This document shows positions 40,811 to 49,197 of a stretch of DNA of 54,429 bases, one piece after another. The stretch spans positions 1-54,429 of the forward strand of contig JAINDL010000100.1 of NCBI GenBank assembly GCA_019931245.1, written 5' to 3'. The number at the start of each line of letters is the position of its first letter. Position 1 is the first letter of the stretch. A program made the translations under genes and the position numbers. Source of the stretch: Bryobacteraceae bacterium CoA2 C42. GTDB lineage: Bacteria; Acidobacteriota; Terriglobia; Bryobacterales; Bryobacteraceae. Below the pieces are notes generated by a model that was not told the origin of the DNA, made no database searches, and saw only the letters and a list, made by a program, of their open reading frames with translations.

Positions 40811-41254
40811 TTGCAGGCAAAAGTAACGCGGAAACCACCCGTGAGCGTGGATGCGGAGGCCGAGGTGGCCCTGGTGCAGGAGGAAGAGTCGGCGGAGAAC
40901 CCCAGTTGGTTTTTGGCCGCACAGGCGGCGCAGAGCAAGCAGGCCGTGGATCTTGTCGCGCTCGATTTGCGGGGCATTACGACGATGGCCGATACGTTTC
41001 TGATCTGCCATGGCCGGAACAGCCGCCAGAATCAGGCGATCGCCGACGAGATCGAGAGCGTGCTCAAGAAGGAAGCCGGGGAGCGTCCGGCCAGCATTGA
41101 AGGCTACCAGACGAGCGAGTGGATTCTGATGGACTACGGCGACCTGGTGGTGCACGTCTTCTCGGAGAAGGCGCGGGCGTATTATGACCTCGACCGGCTC
41201 TACCGGGAGGCGAAGAAGCTTGCGCTGCCGGCCGATGAGCAGGCGGCTCAGTAG
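40811..41254 (+). CDS. rsfS: Ribosomal silencing factor RsfS
   Basis: 147 residues, Iojap/RsfS family: AVDLVALDLRGITTMADTFL, then GRNSRQNQAIADEI and WILMDYGDLVVHVFSEKARAYYDLDRLY. It binds L14 on the 50S subunit and blocks subunit joining in starvation. The first 30 residues are a family-variable extension. The start is TTG 40811 with a good AGGAG ribosome-binding site 5 nt upstream; no ATG is available. The 3' end overlaps pncA by 7 bp (convergent). Confidence 0.93.
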   Translation: MQAKVTRKPPVSVDAEAEVALVQEEESAENPSWFLAAQAAQSKQAVDLVALDLRGITTMADTFLICHGRNSRQNQAIADEIESVLKKEAGERPASIEGYQTSEWILMDYGDLVVHVFSEKARAYYDLDRLYREAKKLALPADEQAAQ

Positions 41255-41781
41255 TTCGTACTGACGCTGATGGAGCCGCCGGCGGCGGTGAGTTCTTCGA
41301 GCGTCCGCCGGGCTTCCGCGGGGTTGAGTTCCCGGATGGCGTCGGCCACGACGGTGACCTGCTTGCCGGTGGCGAGCAGGCCGCGGATCGCATGGCGGAC
41401 GCAGATTTCGGTGACGACGCCGTAGACGACGTAGTGATCGGCCCGCAGTTCGGCGAGCAGCGGTGGGAGGGCGGCGCTGGTGAAGCAGTCGACGTGCTGC
41501 TTATTCAGGAAGTACTGGCGGCCGCGCGATCCGGCGAGGGTGGCTTCGGGCTTGCGCTGGCCGAGGCACCCGGCAACGCAGTGGTGGGGCCAGGCGGCGA
41601 ACTCGGGGTCGGCAGGCGAGTGAGCGTCCAGGGTGGAAAGGATGGGAATGCCGTGGGTGGCGGCGTAGGTGGTGAGCCGGGCGAGGATGGGGACGATGGT
41701 TTCGGCGCCGGGCACGTAGAGGGCGCCGGCGGGGTAGAGAAAATCGAGCTGCGTATCGACGTCGAAGAAGACGGTGTTCAC
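41248..41781 (-). CDS. pncA: Nicotinamidase / isochorismatase-family hydrolase
   Basis: 177 residues. The Cys hydrolase triad is readable: Asp in DVDTQLDFLYP (near residue 9), Lys in YFLNKQHVDCF (near 92) and Cys in YGVVTEICVRHAIRGLL (near 123). Asp and His for the metal are in STLDAHSPADPEF. It hydrolyses nicotinamide to nicotinate; its adjacency to pncB strengthens that over isochorismatase activity. GTG 41781 overlaps the pncB stop (GTGA), so translation is coupled. The longer open frame upstream is antisense-like noise and was not used. Confidence 0.88.
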   Translation of the reverse strand: MNTVFFDVDTQLDFLYPAGALYVPGAETIVPILARLTTYAATHGIPILSTLDAHSPADPEFAAWPHHCVAGCLGQRKPEATLAGSRGRQYFLNKQHVDCFTSAALPPLLAELRADHYVVYGVVTEICVRHAIRGLLATGKQVTVVADAIRELNPAEARRTLEELTAAGGSISVSTNY

Positions 41782-43118
41782 GGGGTGTTCTCCTGCAGGC
41801 GTTGTTTGACGCGGGCGTCGAGCGAGACCAGCGCGGGAGAGTAATCGACGCGCCACGGGTGGTGTTCGGTGGCGTAGAGGCTGCGCAAGGCGTGGGGCAG
41901 GCGCTTGATGTTGTCCTGGGCGGTGCGGCGGGCTGCGTGGGCATCGGGAAGCGGCGCGAGCAGCTGGCCCTGCGCGAGGACGGGGCGGAGCAGGGCTTCG
42001 GCCGGTTCTTCGTCCGGGGGGCACTCCCAGGCGCAGCCGATGAGGTCGCGGTTCCGGTAGCGGAACACCTGCTTGGCGCCGGGGCGGGTGTGTTTCTCCT
42101 CGCTGTATTTGGCGGTATAGCGTTTGACGCCATCGGCTTCGAGTTCGACGAGCTTATAGACGGCGCCGAGGCTGGGGCTATCGGCCGAGGTGGCCAGATC
42201 GGTGCCGACGCCGTAGAGGTCGATGGGAGCGGCGGCGGCGGTGAGTTCGAGAATGCGGTACTCGTTCAGGTCGCTGGTGGCCATGATCTTCACGTCGGCG
42301 AGGCCGGCCTGATTGAGGATGGCGCGAACGCCGCGGGAGAGTTCGAGCAGGTTGCCGCTATCGAGCCGGACGCCGGCGATGGGCCGCCCGAGGGCAATCG
42401 CTTTGCGGGCGCCTTCGAGGGTGTCGTAGCTGTCGATGAGGTAGATGGTGCCTTCGCCGAGCAGCTGCTGGAGTTGGCGGAAGCTTTCGGTCTCGCTCGA
42501 AAAGCTCATCACCCAGGAGTGGGCGGAGGTGCCGTAGACGGGGACGCCGAACCGGAAGCCGGCTTCGACGTTGCTTGAGCCGGTGCAGCCGCCGATGTAG
42601 GCGGCGCGGGCGGCGAGCACGCCCGATTCGGGCCCGTGCGCCCGCCGGGTGCCGAACTCGACGACGGCGGCAGAGGCGGCGGCTTCGACAATGCGGGCGG
42701 CTTTGGTGGCGATGAGGGTTTCAAAGCCGATGGTGGCCAGCAGATAGGTTTCGACGAGTTGGGCTTCAATGAGCGGGGCCCGCACCGTGAGAATGGGTTC
42801 ATTCGGAAAAACGGGGGTGCCTTCGGGCATGCCGAACAGGTCGCCGGTGAAGCGCAGGTTGGCCAGATAGTCGAAGAAGCCGGGCGCGGCGCGGGAGAAC
42901 TGCGGCAGACCACCGAGCCAGGCGATCTCTTCAGCGGTAAACCGGAGGTGCAACAGGTAGTCGACCGCCTGGGCGAGGCCGGCGGCCAGATAGTAGTTCC
43001 GGTTGTAGGGCAGGCGGCGTACGAACAGCTCAAACGTGGCGATTTCACGGTGCTTGCCGGCCGTGTAATAGCCGGCGGCCATGGTGAGTTGGTAGAGATC
43101 CGTCAGCAGGGCGTTCAT
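41778..43118 (-). CDS. pncB: Nicotinate phosphoribosyltransferase
   Basis: 446 residues. It begins MNALLTDLYQLTMAAGYY (the family start), contains EFGTRRAHGPESGVLAARAAYIGGC, GTSAHSWVMSF (with the phosphorylatable His) and IAGVRLDSGNL, IMATSDLNEY and YGVGTDLATS for PRPP and substrate binding. It makes nicotinate mononucleotide from nicotinate, PRPP and ATP. With pncA it forms a two-step salvage of nicotinamide to NAD. The ATG overlaps the DUF4340 stop by 4 bp. Confidence 0.96.
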   Translation of the reverse strand: MNALLTDLYQLTMAAGYYTAGKHREIATFELFVRRLPYNRNYYLAAGLAQAVDYLLHLRFTAEEIAWLGGLPQFSRAAPGFFDYLANLRFTGDLFGMPEGTPVFPNEPILTVRAPLIEAQLVETYLLATIGFETLIATKAARIVEAAASAAVVEFGTRRAHGPESGVLAARAAYIGGCTGSSNVEAGFRFGVPVYGTSAHSWVMSFSSETESFRQLQQLLGEGTIYLIDSYDTLEGARKAIALGRPIAGVRLDSGNLLELSRGVRAILNQAGLADVKIMATSDLNEYRILELTAAAAPIDLYGVGTDLATSADSPSLGAVYKLVELEADGVKRYTAKYSEEKHTRPGAKQVFRYRNRDLIGCAWECPPDEEPAEALLRPVLAQGQLLAPLPDAHAARRTAQDNIKRLPHALRSLYATEHHPWRVDYSPALVSLDARVKQRLQENTP

Positions 43119-44407
43119 CGCAGCGTTTGGACGCTGGCCGCAAGCTGCTTGACGTCATCGACGGTCTGCCGGTTGAGTTCGTAGACGGTGGAGTCGCCCG
43201 AGCGGGTAGCGAAGAACTTACCGCCGGCTTGGGTGACGGTGACCTTTTCGGCCGGTTTGCCGGCCGGGGTAAGGATGTATTCGGCAAAGGGCTGACCGCC
43301 GCCGACGGGGGGGAAGCCGGTGGCGGCCAGTTCGCGCAGCTTGTCGACGATCTGCTGCACGGAGCCGGGATCGATCTTCTTGCCGCCGGCCCTCCATTCC
43401 GCGCCGGTTTTGTTGAAGTCCCAGGCGGTTTCGCCGTGCTTGACCTGCACGCGGGCCAGTTCGGTAAAGCCGAACTCGAACAGCTTGCGGCCGCGGAAGT
43501 CGTCGGCTTTCTTGCCGAAGCTTTCGACGGCATCGGCCGGGAGCCGGAAGACGCCCGCGACGGCCGTGGACCTGGCGTAGAAGGCGCCCTCTTTGTCTTT
43601 CCGGATTTCGAGCTGCTGGGTACCCTGGTCGTCGGTGACCTTAGCGAGGGCGTAGGGCGCGGCGCCGGCGAATTTGCCGGGGAAAGCCTGCTCCTCGTCC
43701 TCGGGAACGACCTCCATTTTGGCTTCGGTCAGTTTGCGGACGAGGTCTTCGACCGCGAAGTTATCGGCGCGCCAGGGCTGGGGCCGGGTCATTGCCCAGC
43801 GGTCGCCGGTTTTGGTGAAGGCGAGGGTATTGAGTTCGACGGTGCGGAGTTTGGCGTCGTAAAAGGTGAGGAGGCGACGGTCGCGGAGGTCCTGCCAGAC
43901 TTTATCGAGGGCGCCGCGGGTGGCCGTCGAGATGGTGTAGAGCCGGGGGTCGCCGGCCACCTGGGCGTAGACGGAGGTGCCGAGTGGAGAGTCCTCGCCG
44001 AGCAGCAGCTTATGCTGCTTGCCGTCCTTGCGGTTGATCGTGATCTCCAGCGAAGGCGAAGCGAATCCGTACGGCATCCGATCGCCGGGCTTGTCGTCGA
44101 GAACGCGTTCCGAGGATACCAACGCGAGAGCCGTCACCAGGCTTTGCACGGCGCGGTCGTCCACGGGTAGGGGCTGCGGTGAGGTCAGTTTCCAGCCGGC
44201 GGGTAAACGTTCAACGACGGCGCCCGAGCCGTCCCGGCGTTTGATGGTGAGTTTGACGAATTGATCTTCCGGAATCTCGAGCAGTTTCGGCGGGCCATCG
44301 GCGGAGGGAGCGGCGGCCTTTTTGGCCTCCTCCTGGTTGGACCAGTAGATTCCCCCGGCCATAAGCGCCAACAGCAGCGCGGCGACCAGCAATCCTCGAT
44401 TGGGCAT
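43115..44407 (-). CDS. DUF4340 domain-containing protein (Gld-type ABC transporter partner)
   Basis: 430 residues, one N-terminal membrane helix (about 6-22), then a large periplasmic region made of repeated DUF4340-like modules: VKLTIKRRDGSGAVVERLPAGW, YGFASPSLEITI, LLLGEDSPLGTSVYAQV, and the later FPPVGGGQPFAEYILTPAG, similar in layout. DUF4340 genes regularly follow GldG-like proteins in ABC operons; the cargo is unknown. ATG 44407 gives the family-typical helix start. The preceding gene ends 5 bp upstream and the pncB start overlaps the 3' end. Confidence 0.85.
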   Translation of the reverse strand: MPNRGLLVAALLLALMAGGIYWSNQEEAKKAAAPSADGPPKLLEIPEDQFVKLTIKRRDGSGAVVERLPAGWKLTSPQPLPVDDRAVQSLVTALALVSSERVLDDKPGDRMPYGFASPSLEITINRKDGKQHKLLLGEDSPLGTSVYAQVAGDPRLYTISTATRGALDKVWQDLRDRRLLTFYDAKLRTVELNTLAFTKTGDRWAMTRPQPWRADNFAVEDLVRKLTEAKMEVVPEDEEQAFPGKFAGAAPYALAKVTDDQGTQQLEIRKDKEGAFYARSTAVAGVFRLPADAVESFGKKADDFRGRKLFEFGFTELARVQVKHGETAWDFNKTGAEWRAGGKKIDPGSVQQIVDKLRELAATGFPPVGGGQPFAEYILTPAGKPAEKVTVTQAGGKFFATRSGDSTVYELNRQTVDDVKQLAASVQTLR

Positions 44408-44412
44408 GGCAG

Positions 44413-45741
44413 TTACCTCCGGCGCAACCAAACCATCACGCCGCCGATGATGACGAGGACCGGCGGGAAGAAGCTGGCGAACGGGAAGATCCAACCCTGG
44501 CCGGGCCGGACTTCGAGGCGGCGGTCCTCCGGCTCTTTCGGGCGGATGGAGATCAACTCTTCATCCGAGGAGAGCCAGTTGAAGGCGTTCAGGAACAGGT
44601 CGCGATTACCCGGGAAGCGAAAGAAAGAGTTGGTGGCCCAGGAGATGGAGCCAAACACCACGATGCGCGCCTTGCCGACGGTGGTGGCGGCGGCGATGGT
44701 GAGCGGCCCCTTGGCGCCGGCCGGAGGGGTAGCGGTCAGCTTCTTGAGGTCGAGTTCTTTGGTGGCTAAACTCCCGGCGGGCGTTGCGAGCAGCTTTTCG
44801 GCACGTTCCCGGGTGGTCAGCGTGCGGACCAGCGGCAGAGCCGCGGCCACCTCCCGCATCTCGCGGACAATGGGGTGGGCCTCGTATTTATCGAGCACGA
44901 AGACGAACTTGTTGTAGCCGGCATCGCTGCCGCTGCCGCTCTCGTCGATGGCGATATCGTTGTTGACCGTGATACCCCAGGAGTCGAGCAGAGCAGTCAG
45001 CTTCTCGTTAACCGCTCCGTCTTCCTTCTCGGTTTTGAGCGCGGGGCCAAGCAGGAACAGGGCATGGCCGCCTTTTTCGACGTAGGTCCGGATGCCGGCG
45101 ATGACCGTATCGGGATAGTCAAAGCGCGGTCCGGCGACGAGGATCGTCGTGCATTCGGCCGGGATCTCGGGCTTCTGGAGCTGTTTGATCACCTGCGTCT
45201 TGTAGTTGTAGCGCTCGAGTGCGGCCTTGGCGAGGCCGATGCCATCACCGGTCATCTCGTCAAAGCCGGACTCCCCGGCGCCCGAGAAGGCACAAACCAT
45301 CCGTTCGCCGGTCTTCAGGGCTCGGATGATGGCGCCGGTCAACTCCTCTTCGCTCAACATTCGCGCCTCTTCCCGCTTGGCGCCGTTCTCAACGAAGACC
45401 TGGCCGAAGCTGCGAGCACCGACGGCGCGGGCCATCTGCGGGCTCTTCTCCGGGTCGATGTACTCCACTTTCAGCCGGGTGGAGAGGTTGGCGTAGCGGT
45501 CGAGCAGGTCGCGGGCGGCGTTGAAGCGCTCGGTGCGATCGACGACAACAATACGGACGTCGTTCGACAGGCCCCTGACGATCTTTTCGGTCTGGCCGGA
45601 GAGCGAGAATCGCTTGTTGGCCGTAGTATCGAAGGACTTGTTGTAGCGATTGGCCAGGAAGTTGATGCCGGCGAGAATGGCCACGAAAACGATGACGTAG
45701 GCGCCGGCGTAGGCAGTGTAGCGAACCGAACGGCTGGCCAT
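44413..45741 (-). CDS. GldG-like ABC transporter auxiliary protein
   Basis: 442 residues: one N-terminal membrane helix (about 8-30), a periplasmic GldG/IFT52-like domain (KRFSLSGQTEKIVRGLSNDV, then LVAGPRFDYPDTVIAGIRTYVEKGGHALFLLGP) and a C-terminal membrane helix ending VMVWLRRR. Homologues work with a permease and ATPase in Gld-type transporters. ATG 45741 was chosen because GGAGGGG sits just upstream; an in-frame GTG at 45753 was rejected. The start overlaps the permease stop by 1 bp (TAATG). Confidence 0.9.
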   Translation of the reverse strand: MASRSVRYTAYAGAYVIVFVAILAGINFLANRYNKSFDTTANKRFSLSGQTEKIVRGLSNDVRIVVVDRTERFNAARDLLDRYANLSTRLKVEYIDPEKSPQMARAVGARSFGQVFVENGAKREEARMLSEEELTGAIIRALKTGERMVCAFSGAGESGFDEMTGDGIGLAKAALERYNYKTQVIKQLQKPEIPAECTTILVAGPRFDYPDTVIAGIRTYVEKGGHALFLLGPALKTEKEDGAVNEKLTALLDSWGITVNNDIAIDESGSGSDAGYNKFVFVLDKYEAHPIVREMREVAAALPLVRTLTTRERAEKLLATPAGSLATKELDLKKLTATPPAGAKGPLTIAAATTVGKARIVVFGSISWATNSFFRFPGNRDLFLNAFNWLSSDEELISIRPKEPEDRRLEVRPGQGWIFPFASFFPPVLVIIGGVMVWLRRR

Positions 45742-46505
45742 TATCCCCTCCACCGCAGCGACTCGAGCGACCGCGTGGTCAGGAACAGCCCGAGCACGAT
45801 CACCGAGACGTAGAAGATGACATCTTTGGAATCGATCACGCCTTTTGAAAACGACTCAAAGTGAGCCGTGAGCGAAAGATACGCCAGCACCTTGGCCCAG
45901 GCATCGGACTTGAAGCCGGTGAACCAGTCGAAGGTCCACATGAGCAGGGAGACCCCGAAGGTCATCGCGCCGGCCATGATCTGGTTCCTGGTCGTATTCG
46001 AGATGAAGGTGCCGAGCGCCAGCAGGCAGCCGCCCTGCAGCAGCATGCCGGCAAAGCCGGTGGCGATGGGCCGCCAGTCCGGACTGCCGAACAGGAACAG
46101 GACGCTGAGATTCACCGCCGTCAACGCGAGGATGCAGGTGTACATGACCAGCGCTCCCAGCCATTTGCCCACGACGATTTCATAGTCGCGGACCGGGGAG
46201 GTGATGAGGAGTTCGAGGGTGCCGGAGCGCTTCTCTTCGGCGAACAGGCGCATGGTGATCATGGGGATCAGGAACAGGGAGATGACGCCGACGTTCATGA
46301 TCACCGGGCGGATCACCCACTCATTGACGTCCATCGGGCCGCCGCGGCCGGCCATGGCGCCGATGGAGCGATCAAGGAAGTAGCCGACCGCCACGTAGCT
46401 GAAAAAGCCGGAAACGATGGCGTAGATCGCCATGAGCGCATAAGCGATCGGGGAGACAAAGTAGCTTTTGATCTCTTTTTGGCAGATGGTCAGGATGTTT
46501 TTCAT
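45741..46505 (-). CDS. ABC transporter permease (GldF/ABC-2 type)
   Basis: 254 residues, about six membrane helices. It starts MKNILTICQKEIKSYFVSPIAY, the ABC-2 permease/GldF opening, with RLFAEEKRSGTLELLITSPV as the coupling-helix motif. With the ATPase encoded upstream and the GldG-like and DUF4340 proteins downstream it forms a four-gene export-type ABC system. The ATPase stop overlaps its ATG by 4 bp. Confidence 0.92.
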   Translation of the reverse strand: MKNILTICQKEIKSYFVSPIAYALMAIYAIVSGFFSYVAVGYFLDRSIGAMAGRGGPMDVNEWVIRPVIMNVGVISLFLIPMITMRLFAEEKRSGTLELLITSPVRDYEIVVGKWLGALVMYTCILALTAVNLSVLFLFGSPDWRPIATGFAGMLLQGGCLLALGTFISNTTRNQIMAGAMTFGVSLLMWTFDWFTGFKSDAWAKVLAYLSLTAHFESFSKGVIDSKDVIFYVSVIVLGLFLTTRSLESLRWRG

Positions 46506-47449
46506 GCGGCAGCCTCCGTCGCGGTGAGTTGGAGGAAGACCTCTTCGAGGCTGAGGCTCACCTGCCGCAGTTCGGTCAGGTTCCAGCCGGCGTCGACGAC
46601 AGCGCGGGCGAGGTCGGCCTGGACGCGGCGACCCTGCAGACTCTCAATCTCAAAGGAGTGCGCGCCGGTAAAGGATTCCTTGAGGATGACGCGGCTGACG
46701 CCAGCCACGCGTTCGAGCTTTTCCTGCACGGGCCGGCAGTCGATCTCGGTCTCCACGGTGAGGCCGATGACGTGGGAGCCGTGCATGCGGTTTTTGAGGT
46801 TCTCCACGGTGTCGGTGGCGACGAGTTTGCCCCGCGAGATGATGACGACGCGTTCGCAGATCTGTTCGACTTCGGGGAGGATATGGGTGCTGAGGATGAT
46901 GGTGTGTTCGCCGGCGAGGCCCTTGATCAGGTCGCGGGTCTCGTGGATCTGTTTCGGGTCGAGGCCGGAGGTGGGTTCGTCGAGGATGAGCACGTCGGGA
47001 TTATGGATGATGGCCTGCGCCAGGCCCACGCGCTGTTTGTACCCTTTCGAGAGCTTGCTGACGAGCTTTTTGCTGACGTCGGCGACGTTGCACTTCTCAG
47101 AAACTTCGGCCACGCGCTTCCGCAGTTGGTCGCCGCCCAGGCCCTTCAGTTTCCCGACGAAATGCAGGTACTCGGCCACCTCCATTTCCGGGTAAAGCGG
47201 GGGCGTCTCGGGCAGGTAGCCGATCCGGCGCTTGACTTCGAGCGGCGCGGCGAGGACGTCAAAGCCCGCCACGTGGGCCGTGCCCGAGGTAGGAGGCATG
47301 AAGCAGGTCAGAATGCGCATCGTGGTCGTCTTCCCCGCCCCATTCGGACCAAGGAAGCCGACAATCTGTCCTTTCTCGACTTCGAAGGAGATGTTGTCGA
47401 CCGCAGTCTGTCCTGGATATCGTTTCGAAATCCCTTCGACTTTGATCAT
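46502..47449 (-). CDS. ABC transporter ATP-binding protein (GldA-like)
   Basis: 315 residues. Walker A GPNGAGKTT (34-42), Q-loop, the signature LSKGYKQRVGLAQA (LSGGQ variant), Walker B VLILDEPTSGLDP and the switch His in ILSTHIL are all present. A C-terminal extension (about 225-315) with EEVFLQLT is usual for ABC-2 exporters. The first 9 bp after fabI separate it from that gene. It drives the permease encoded next. Confidence 0.95.
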   Translation of the reverse strand: MIKVEGISKRYPGQTAVDNISFEVEKGQIVGFLGPNGAGKTTTMRILTCFMPPTSGTAHVAGFDVLAAPLEVKRRIGYLPETPPLYPEMEVAEYLHFVGKLKGLGGDQLRKRVAEVSEKCNVADVSKKLVSKLSKGYKQRVGLAQAIIHNPDVLILDEPTSGLDPKQIHETRDLIKGLAGEHTIILSTHILPEVEQICERVVIISRGKLVATDTVENLKNRMHGSHVIGLTVETEIDCRPVQEKLERVAGVSRVILKESFTGAHSFEIESLQGRRVQADLARAVVDAGWNLTELRQVSLSLEEVFLQLTATEAAA

Positions 47450-47458
47450 AGTGATTGC

Positions 47459-48229
47459 TTACAGACCCATGATTTGAAATCCGGCGTCGACGAAGATGGT
47501 GTTCCCCGTCACGCCGCGGCCCAGACTCGAGGCGAGGAACACGGCCGTGTCCGCCACCTCCGCCGGGTCGCAATTCCGTTTGAGCGGGGCGTGGGCGGCC
47601 ACCGCATCCAGAACCTTTGAGAAATCCTTGATACCGCGGGCCGAGGCGGTCTTGATGGGCCCCGCGCTGATGGCGTTGACGCGGATGTTCCGGCTGCCGA
47701 GTTCAGCGGCCAGGTAGCGCACGCAGGCTTCGAGGGCCGCCTTGGCGACGCCCATGACGTTGTAGTTTTCGACGACGCGGGTGGCGCCGAGGTAGGTGAG
47801 CGTCAGGATGGCGCCACCGTCACTCATGAGCGGCGCGAGGGCGCGGCTCATGGCGACGAGCGAATAGGCGCTGACGTTCTGCGACAGCAGGTAGCCGTCG
47901 CGCGAGGTCTCACTGAAGGGCCGGCTCAGGTCTTCCTTGTTGGCGAAGGCGATGCTGTGGACGACGGCGTCGAGCTTCGGAAACTCGGTCTGCAGCACCG
48001 CGACGAGCGCTTCCAGTTCGGCGTCGTTGGTGACGTCGCAGTTGAGCACCCGGGCGGCGCCGAGTTCGGCGCCAAGCTCTTCCACCTGGCCGCGCACGCG
48101 CTCCCCCTGGTAGGTGAGCAGCAGCGTGGCGCCTTCCCGGCGAAACGCGGCGGCAATCGAATACGCAATCGACCAACGGTTGGCAACGCCCGCTACGAGA
48201 GCGGTCTTTCCTGCAAGCAGACCTGACAT
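47459..48229 (-). CDS. fabI: Enoyl-[acyl-carrier-protein] reductase
   Basis: 256 residues. It has the FabI-type cofactor loop VAGVANRWSIAYSIA (13-27), then SIAFANKEDL, and TYLGATRVVENYNVMGVAKAAL with Tyr-x6-Lys, the hallmark separating FabI from other SDRs; the C-terminus reads VTGNTIFVDAGFQIMGL. It reduces enoyl-ACP at the last step of fatty-acid elongation and is the triclosan target. It sits oddly between a Gfo/Idh/MocA gene (21-bp gap) and an ABC operon (9-bp gap), all on the minus strand. Confidence 0.96.
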   Translation of the reverse strand: MSGLLAGKTALVAGVANRWSIAYSIAAAFRREGATLLLTYQGERVRGQVEELGAELGAARVLNCDVTNDAELEALVAVLQTEFPKLDAVVHSIAFANKEDLSRPFSETSRDGYLLSQNVSAYSLVAMSRALAPLMSDGGAILTLTYLGATRVVENYNVMGVAKAALEACVRYLAAELGSRNIRVNAISAGPIKTASARGIKDFSKVLDAVAAHAPLKRNCDPAEVADTAVFLASSLGRGVTGNTIFVDAGFQIMGL

Positions 48230-48250
48230 AAACCTATAGTTTACCCCGAT

Positions 48251-49177
48251 CTACTGCAGTTTCACGGGCCGGCCGCCCTGCGCCTTGCTCTTCTGCGCCG
48301 CTTCCATGAAGGCGAACATCTCCATGGTCTGCTCGACGGGCACCGGCGACTGGCCGGTTTGAAAGAACTTGACGATCTGGCCGAGCATGGGCGCGTAGTT
48401 CACCTTTACTTTGGCCGGGCCGGGAACGACGCTCTTGTCTTTAAAGAGCAGCGCGCCGAAGTCGCCGTAGGGCCGCAGCAGATGGAGCGTGCCGGTGCGG
48501 CCGTCCTTCCACTTGCCGACCACCACGTCATCGCCGGAGGCGACGCGGGTGACTTCGACGCAGCCGGTGCCCATCATGGCGTAGAGCATCTCGACGGCGT
48601 GGATGCCGTACCAGGTCATGTCGAGCTTGTGCGTGGGGTCCATCGGGCCGGGGCCCCAGACGACGACGCCCTTGGCGTCCTTGGCGTCGAGGATGCCGTC
48701 GCTCCAGCGGAGGCTCGAGGAGGTGAACCACTTTACGCCGTTGGCCTGGGCCAGCTTTTCGATGGCGATGGCGTCGGCGCGATCCGCAGCGAGGGGCTTG
48801 TCGATGAAGACCGGCTTCTTGTGTTTGAAGATCTCTTTGGCCTGGGCGAGATGGACGCGGCCGTCGACGCTCTCGAGCAGAATGGCGTCGACCTTCTCGC
48901 ATAGCGTCTTGATGTCGGGCACGATCTCGACGCCCCACTTATCGTGCAGCTCCTTGGCGTAGCCTTCGACGCGATTGCGGCTCGATTCCAGATCCTGACT
49001 GCCGCCCTTGTATGCGGCGACGATTTTGGCGCCCGGCTGATGGTCGGGGTTCTTCGGGTCATTGAGAATCTTCACGAACGCGATGACGTGCGAGGTGTCC
49101 GTGCCGACGATGCCCACGCGCAGGTCAGCGGCCATACCGACGATAGCGGAGAATAGAAAGAGAATAGAGGCCTTCAT
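48251..49177 (-). CDS. Exported Gfo/Idh/MocA-family protein
   Basis: 308 residues: a signal peptide (about 1-17) followed by a Rossmann domain (VGIVGTDTSHVIAFVK, an atypical GxGxxG) and KPVFIDKPLAADRADA, the conserved EKP-like motif (here DKP). The C-terminal half is the beta-sheet domain with the substrate cleft. Exported members in this phylum often lack a full NAD-binding signature. Possibly a periplasmic sugar oxidoreductase; substrate unknown. It is the head of the minus-strand run down to pncA. Divergent from recG with 20 bp between. Confidence 0.82.
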   Translation of the reverse strand: MKASILFLFSAIVGMAADLRVGIVGTDTSHVIAFVKILNDPKNPDHQPGAKIVAAYKGGSQDLESSRNRVEGYAKELHDKWGVEIVPDIKTLCEKVDAILLESVDGRVHLAQAKEIFKHKKPVFIDKPLAADRADAIAIEKLAQANGVKWFTSSSLRWSDGILDAKDAKGVVVWGPGPMDPTHKLDMTWYGIHAVEMLYAMMGTGCVEVTRVASGDDVVVGKWKDGRTGTLHLLRPYGDFGALLFKDKSVVPGPAKVKVNYAPMLGQIVKFFQTGQSPVPVEQTMEMFAFMEAAQKSKAQGGRPVKLQ

Positions 49178-49185
49178 AACAGGGA

Positions 49186-49191
49186 ATTGTA
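49186..49191 (-). promoter_or_regulatory. TACAAT box 8 nt before a start codon
   Basis: On the minus strand TACAAT (49191-49186) ends 8 nt before ATG 49177, with no Shine-Dalgarno sequence. It fills the 20-bp gap to recG. The minus-strand run to pncA may therefore start as a leaderless mRNA. Confidence 0.45.
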
Positions 49192-49197
49192 GCGTAA

